Positions 58,453-64,000 of a stretch of DNA of 64,000 nucleotides are shown here, piece by piece. The notes beneath the pieces were generated by a model, which saw only the letters and a list, made by a program, of their open reading frames with translations, searched no databases and was not told where the DNA came from. Numbering within the stretch: the first letter of the stretch is position 1; every line of letters starts with the position of its first letter. Source of the stretch: Leuctra nigra (lineage: Eukaryota > Arthropoda > Insecta > Plecoptera > Leuctridae); assembly GCA_934045905.1 (NCBI GenBank), contig OW203766.1, forward strand, positions 27,212,309-27,276,308, read 5' to 3'. A program made the translations under genes and the position numbers.

Positions 58453-61400
58453 GTGTTTAATGGAATGCAAAGTTTGAATTACAATGAGAATGCCCAGGGG
58501 CCCTATTCTATAACTGTCAAATTCCCAATTTGGTCAGAATATGATTCGGTGCAATGTTATTGTTACCTAACCCTTATGGCCGTATATTTGATTTTGATTT
58601 GATTTAAAGTTATAGAATTTTCATTTCCAATTACCGACGAATTTTCTATTCCATTTTTTACGATTTTGATTAAGTAAAATGGTTTATAGAATAGATAGGT
58701 ACCATATTTAGATTTTTATAATCATTTTTTAAATATGATTTTTGTTTGAGGATAAAAAGAGTGGTGATAAGATTATGAGAATAATATCAAAACAGCGTAG
58801 CACATAAAATTAGCTTTTATAAATATGTTACGCATCCCGGATAAGCTGATGGTTTGATAAGTATGTTTTTCATGGAGCAGTGCAGGAAGATGCGAAGTTC
58901 TTGCCGGCAGCTTCAAGAATAGTCCTTCAGGGAGTTGTGACTGTGTAATACTAGCGAGTGTCAGGGTTGTCCAAACCACAGCGTTTAATCACCTTTTAGA
59001 CCAAACGCCAGAGTTCAGAGTTAAAATGACCCGGTAGACGAATTATTATGACATTAGAAACAGACTAAACACACTAATAACAGACTAACGTGGACTTTAT
59101 GACTTGTATGACAATCATTTCATATTTCATACATTCAGAAACATTTATAGGTATAGGTACAATTGCAATAAATACCTAAAGATATTGAATATTGGCTCAG
59201 TGGATAAACAAAATGACATTCAGGAAAGCAGAAAGCAAATTGATACAACTACCTTTTTTTGAGATAATGATGCAAATGTCTTAAACTGGTATCCAAGGAA
59301 AAGTACATGCGGATGCAAATACTAACAAATAGAACAAATATCCCTTTTTCACCCTTTCCGTTCTTTCTTCAACTTATTCCTCAATAACACTCAGTCGCCA
59401 TTTTAGCCCTGCGGCTTCAAAGTACAGGAAAACCTAAAAAGGATGGGATGTAAGGATGTACTGAAAGTAAAAAACGAGATGTAAAAAGTATGTTTTCTGT
59501 TTTTTTTCACCCCTGCTTTATGATTCGGGTGGGGTGTTAAATTCAACACACATCACTAGCCATTTCATTGGCGGCGGATTGATCACGGGGCTTGGGGGAG
59601 GGTTAGGGGGCCAGGGGGTAGTTACGCGGGGGTAATCTTACTTTACGGCGAGTCCTCACGGAATTAGAACCATCTCATCATTGAGAATTATTATTTATGA
59701 AGTATAATAGAGCTTATAATGCATTTTCTTGCGATTTATAAGAATTTTGATTTGTTATTTATAACATTTGTGAGTGTAGGGGATGTGGGGGGGGGGGGGT
59801 GATGTGGAACAGATATTCAGAAGTCAGCAGATCAAATCTCTTCATGGGCGAGGAGAGAGCGGTACAAAATATTGCACTTTTGGATTTGTATACCAGTATA
59901 TTAAAAAAAAAAAACTAAAAGGCCACATTCATAAATTAAAATCGTCGATTCCGGAAAAACTCAAAATTTTTAATCTAAAAAATTTCTAAAAATAAATCAC
60001 AACATTTATTTTAAAGGGATTGTTATGGTGATTATTACTTTTCAAAAACTAAACTTTCCCTGTAGGTATAGTAGGTAAATAAAGAAAGAAGCTTTATAAA
60101 CAAAGCACTTAGAAAATATAAAACTTTCAAAACTTTCAGCATAATCATAAAGTTTAGTCTGAGAAAGGAAATTGAATGCACATTGGGCTATATTTCTTGG
60201 GAAAAGTATGCGTTTTGTAACAACTCTTCTGTTGTACTTTTAAAAGTTTGGTATAAGCTCAATTGTTCGACAAAAAAGCGATAGAAGCACCAATGGAGCC
60301 TTATTGTGTGGATGCCATTCCTCTTCTCTCGTGGTTATACAGATATTATCAAATTTGTATGCCATATTGATTCGCTATACTCAGTATATTAAAAGTTATA
60401 TTTCACGAGCCTCATCTTTGATTATAGATTTCTTTGTATAAAAATAAGATACCATCAAATTTTATGAACAGTCATGTCATGAGCCGCCAAATATTTCACT
60501 ACACAAAGAAGTATTAATCGAAAAGAAGGCACCAAAAGTCGAGTTCAGGACATGAAAAAGGATGGTTTTCGGCTTGCAATATTAACCACGCCATTCTGAT
60601 GTTTAGTTAATATTTGCTTGCTACCCTCTTATAGAGTTAACTGCGGTATCGACTCATTGTCGAAACTTACAATTCTAGACTATTCAAAATGAAAAAGGAC
60701 TTGGTGAAAAACTTTTCAATTTAGCTTTCCGGTCGAAGCCTCCATCATCCCTTACCACTTCAATATTTAATTACGGGGATTTTCAATTAAGAATCTTTTT
60801 TCTCGTCATAGATGCTTCAGCAATTCTTTTAACTTAAATATTTATAGAACTTTTACGAATAGGTATATTCTTTAATACAATCCATGAAACGTTTCACTTT
60901 GATTAATAAAACTTAGTCGTCATAGTTATATAGTCTCGATCTCATCGTTTCAAAATAAAAGAATAATTGATATAATTACATAGAATTCAATTAAAGTTGT
61001 AATTAGTTTGATACGGAAGAGAATTCAGTTGATCGCGCTCAGAATTTCAATTATCATCTCATTTTCTTTGATCATTGCCAGAAGTCATATACTTTACTAT
61101 ATAAAGTATAATTTATTATAAGTCAATTTATTATTTTACTATACTGTGTCCTAGTGGCAGTCATGTCTGATGACAGTGTTTTGTTTATTAAATAAAAGTT
61201 TTCTCTCTTCTCAATGATTTCAATTCATTCCTTTATGACTCCAATAAGAATGGAACGTAACTGCAAACTTTGTAAAGTTAGAGCTTGCATTATGCACTTT
61301 AGGTGTTGGTTAACAGTCACTAGGGATATTTTATACACTAAGTTATAAAGGAAATGTTGGGATAGTCCCCATTAACAGGTCATATAACTTTTGGTACAAC

Positions 61401-61739
61401 TTCTTTTTAGAAAATAAGTAATTATATATTTGTTAATTTTCCGAGTTTCCCTCACGTTTCTCTTATAAGGGGCGTGTTACATTATTCTGGTATGCTTATT
61501 TTATTTACGGTACGGGTGTATTGTACTTGTGTACAGTATTTATTTACGGTACGGGCTTGATGGTAAATTTTAGGCCTTTCTAATGAATTGAAGTTGCCAA
61601 AATACTGTGTTCCTTTCAAAATGTTGTGTACATAGCAGTAGTATGCATGGTAGTTTGGTCCAACAAAGGATGCCGCCGTCAATCATCATTAGTCACGGTC
61701 AATTAGTCAAAGGGTACCGCCTATTGTCCTGTCACTCAT
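58453..61739. other. No supported gene; G-rich tract
   Basis: A possible further MITE lies at 58498-58705 (GGGCCCTATTCTATAA facing TTTATAGAATAG). At 59587-59632 four or more G-runs (GGGGCTTGGGGGAGGG, GGGGG, GGGGG) form a strong G-quadruplex candidate, and a G13 run lies near 59787. The rest is AT-rich without a supported frame. Confidence 0.4.
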
Positions 61740-62168
61740 AATCACACGGTCAATTAAACATGTCAATCCGGTCAATTAAACCTGTCAATCAATATTACTT
61801 CCGGTCAATTAAACAAATTTGCATAATCAATCTAATTAATCAAAAAGTGCATCCAATCAATTAAAAAGTGCATAATCAATCCATTTAATCAAGTGCATAT
61901 TAAATTCAATCAATTAAAAAGTGCATTCAATCAATCAAAAAGCGCATCCAATCAAAAAGCGCATAATCAATCTAATCAATCAAAAAAAGCGCATATTAAA
62001 TTCAATCAATCTAATCAATTAAAAAGTGCATTCAATCAATCAAAAAGCGCATCCAATCAAAAAGCGCATAATCAATCTAATCAATCAAAAAAAAAAGCGC
62101 ATATTAAATTCAATCAATCTAATCAATCAAAAAGTGCATCTAATCAATCAAAAAGCGCATATTAATCG
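61740..62168 (+). repeat. Higher-order (AATC)-type minisatellite
   Basis: Short words CAATCAAT, CTAATCAA, AAAAAGTGCAT and AAAAAGCGCAT alternate. From about 61900 they form a higher-order unit of about 100-110 bp, each starting ATTAAATTCAATCAA and repeated about 2.5 times. To the left are looser forerunners (CGGTCAATTAAAC). A plus frame across it is a repeat artefact. Confidence 0.85.
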
Positions 62169-62444
62169 TGGTCGTCAGAGGCGCGCGCATTGCTGTGTCA
62201 TCTTGGAATCAGTAACTCACTAGTCTTAACTTGAAAACGCAGGTGTAGTACTACGTCATCGTGACCAGGTAGTGCAAGGGTGTGGTCCTTTTGTATCCAA
62301 CAACAACATCACTTGACATTGAGTGACCATCAATAGAAACAAGGGTTAAGCTCTATTGTTAATGCGTACACCTGAGTACGTATATAGTGCGCTTCATTGG
62401 TTTTCTTTAGACTATAATCTTTAACTGACAGTAAGTGACATTAT
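62169..62444. other. 5' flank of tRNA-Lys
   Basis: Mixed-composition DNA without a frame; it begins with GTGGTCGTCAGAGGCGCGCGC directly after the minisatellite. Confidence 0.4.
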
Positions 62445-62517
62445 GCCCGGGTAGCTCAGTCGGTAGAGCATTAGGCTTTTAACTTAATGGTCCAGGGTTC
62501 GATCCCCTGCTAGGGCG
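62445..62517 (+). tRNA. tRNA-Lys(UUU)
   Basis: 73 nt fold as a cloverleaf: acceptor GCCCGGG/CTAGGGC, D arm GCTC/GAGC, anticodon stem TTAGG/CTTAA with loop CTTTTAA (anticodon UUU), and T arm CAGGG-TTCGATC-CCCTG. The internal A and B boxes are good. A T-run (62523-62529) provides the RNA polymerase III stop. The acceptor stem has one mismatch (G5 against A68) and a G-U pair, so a slightly damaged copy cannot be excluded. Confidence 0.85.
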
Positions 62518-62728
62518 AATCTCTTTTTTATTTCGCGAAGCCCGAGGGATCTCCTTTTTTTATTATTTTTCCTGCGCTTATCTCTTTTCAATTAAAATAA
62601 AACGATTTGTTATTAACACTATATGGAAGAGGCGGGGTTTACTCAATAACAAAACAGATTTCCCATTAACCAGTATATTGAATGAAAAAGTACACAGTAC
62701 ATTCATGAAAATACATAGTCATACATAA

Positions 62729-63532
62729 TCAATTATTAGAATCAGCATCCCACCAACCACTTTGGTACTCTAAAATATTGTCTATATCCAACTTCATAAT
62801 CACTTCACGAACACTAAAATAATTGTTCTGATCTTCAAATGCTTCGATTCACTTTCTTGCAGTCGCTTCAATGTCTGGGAGTAGATTCTTAGAAACATAT
62901 TATGAACCAATGCCAAACCCAAAATAGTCATACATAATCATATTCTGAAATTCGATACTTGTTATGATACGGGGTTTGATATGTAAAAGATGTTCAATTG
63001 TTGATTGCTCGAGAAATATACTATTTCCACGGTTAATTGGCTTGATGCCTACTACATATTCACCGTTACTTAGCTCGGTTGTAAATAATAAATTAGGGCC
63101 AATAGTTAGCACAACAGAACTTTCTTTAAAAGGTAGCAAGGCAGTGGTGACGTCTTGTTCCGATGAAAGTGCTGGTGGCCCCGATAAGGGCCGTTCGCGG
63201 CGTTTCGGAAACTTTAATACTTCCATATTATGGCGGCGACTGGGTTCGAAAACATTGGCATCCACAACTGCTAATTCACTGTAAAACTTGATCCATTCTT
63301 GTGAAGAAAAGTATATCTTACCCTCATGTCTTGATGACAGAGTAACAATGGGCATGTAATTCTTCAGAGGGTCTGATCCCACGATAACACTTTGTGTTTT
63401 ATTAAGAGTAAATAGGCTATTCATTACCGTAGCAATTTCTTCTTGTTTCACGTTCTTCACACTTTGAATTTCTTCAACAGCACTCCGCTTGTGTGATGCA
63501 CCGAAACCTACTTCAGCACTCAGCTTAAACAT
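62729..63532 (-). pseudogene. Intronless protein gene with two in-frame stops
   Basis: From ATG at 63532 the frame runs 210 codons to TAA at 62902-62900. The same frame continues with protein-like sequence for 16 codons to a TGA (62851-62849), then 39 more codons to TGA at 62731-62729. So the ancestral product was about 267 residues and this copy is cut short, unless stops are read through. No signal peptide or membrane segment is seen. Two stretches of alternating hydrophobic residues (around codons 65-95 and 140-190) suggest a beta-rich fold. No family is recognised. Lack of introns, decay, and a second intronless frame 210 bp upstream on the same strand suggest a mobile or virus-derived unit, but this is inference. 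Confidence 0.6.
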
Positions 63533-63742
63533 GTTGCTTGTTTGGATATTGGAATCAAACTGCCTCTTTACAGCTCTTTAGAAAAAGGTGTAGATGAGGG
63601 AGACACAGTCACTTGCAGGTACCAGTTTCAACAGGTTTCCAACATGTACACGATACAAGTTATCCCAACCCTTTGAACATTTTTAGTTATCAGTACAGGC
63701 CATAGTTAAATATTAGGTTCCAGCTCTCTAAGAATTCTTATA

Positions 63743-64000
63743 TCATACGATGTACGATTGTTTACCAAATCTCGCTCTATTTCGGCTATATAGTGCAATT
63801 AATTGTACATCCGTCCCCTTTTCTTCAAAATACATCTTTTTAGCGAACCCAATCTGCCAATTCCTCGTAAATATTCTCACAGTGCTGTCATTTTCTTTCA
63901 CAATAGAAGAGAGGGTGCGACCTCCCAACCCTTGGCACAGGTGCTTTGAAATAACAACTGAACGAGGTGAAAGTAAAGAAGGACTCTTGGTGTAGATCAC
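63743..64000 (-). CDS. C-terminal part of an intronless frame, cut by window edge
   Basis: The minus-strand frame is open from the window edge for 85 codons to a stop at 63743; its true start is to the right. It has protein-like composition with basic and aromatic residues (CQGLGGRTLSSIV, FTRNWQIGFAKKMYF). It is followed after 210 bp by the 62729-63532 gene in the same orientation, so the two may belong to one unit. Family not recognised. Confidence 0.5.
   Translation of the reverse strand: MIYTKSPSLLSPRSVVISKHLCQGLGGRTLSSIVKENDSTVRIFTRNWQIGFAKKMYFEEKGTDVQLIALYSRNRARFGKQSYIV

Noticed and set aside
61893..62223. Plus-strand frames rich in Asn, Gln, Ser and Lys
   Set aside because: Direct translation of the minisatellite.

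Overview
This window looks like nuclear DNA of an arthropod, most likely an insect and possibly a hemipteran. The evidence is an AT-rich background, spliced genes with GT-AG introns, a eukaryotic tRNA-Lys, a tRNA-derived SINE, a non-LTR retrotransposon, and many MITEs and Helitron-like elements. Nothing resembles a bacterial operon. A 200-N assembly gap lies at 12998-13197. The species is inferred only weakly, from general repeat style.

The clearest host gene is on the minus strand at the left. A coding exon at 8669-8492 (start Met, short N-terminus, TM1) and one at 837-570 (TM2, TM3, DRY motif) join across a phase-1 intron of about 7.65 kb. They give the N-terminal 148 residues of a class A GPCR that resembles adenosine-type receptors; the rest lies left of the window. 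Both exons have the same oddity. The DNA around the 3' splice site and the first part of the exon is tandemly multiplied into the upstream intron: about four extra copies of 129-151 bp beside exon 2, and ten exact 107-bp units at exon 1. This is the most unusual structure in the window.

Most of the rest is mobile DNA. At least six elements of 0.27-1.14 kb share the architecture of non-autonomous Helentrons/HINEs: 5' TGAGCGAGC, an inverted copy of it near the 3' end, a terminal hairpin, CTAG at the end, and insertion between two T residues. They lie at 1835-2841, 19578-20235, 24681-25602, 29155-30063, 31166-32303 and 53635-53900; a further partial copy starts at 26234. One of them (31166-32303) is a chimera of two subfamilies. 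TIR elements with readable target duplications include TA-flanked (4018-4421, 33686-33919, 44421-44628), TTA-flanked PIF/Harbinger-like (5477-5592, 16736-16882, 53230-53478, 58331-58449), hAT-like (35440-35803) and one with a probable 9-bp duplication that hosts a Helentron (24494-25884). A 5'-truncated non-LTR retrotransposon with an open 804-codon frame lies at 46165-48779, and a fragment of the same 3' end sits in a cluster of palindromes at 33131-33640.

The right end holds a higher-order minisatellite (about 61740-62168), a tRNA-Lys(UUU) gene (62445-62517) and two adjacent intronless minus-strand reading frames (62729-63532 and 63743-64000). The first of these has two in-frame stops, which suggests a decaying mobile or virus-derived unit of unknown family. 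A few other exon-like frames (10056-10306, 16075-16280, 36033-36200, 44689-44937, 55675-56019) look plausible but were not recognised.
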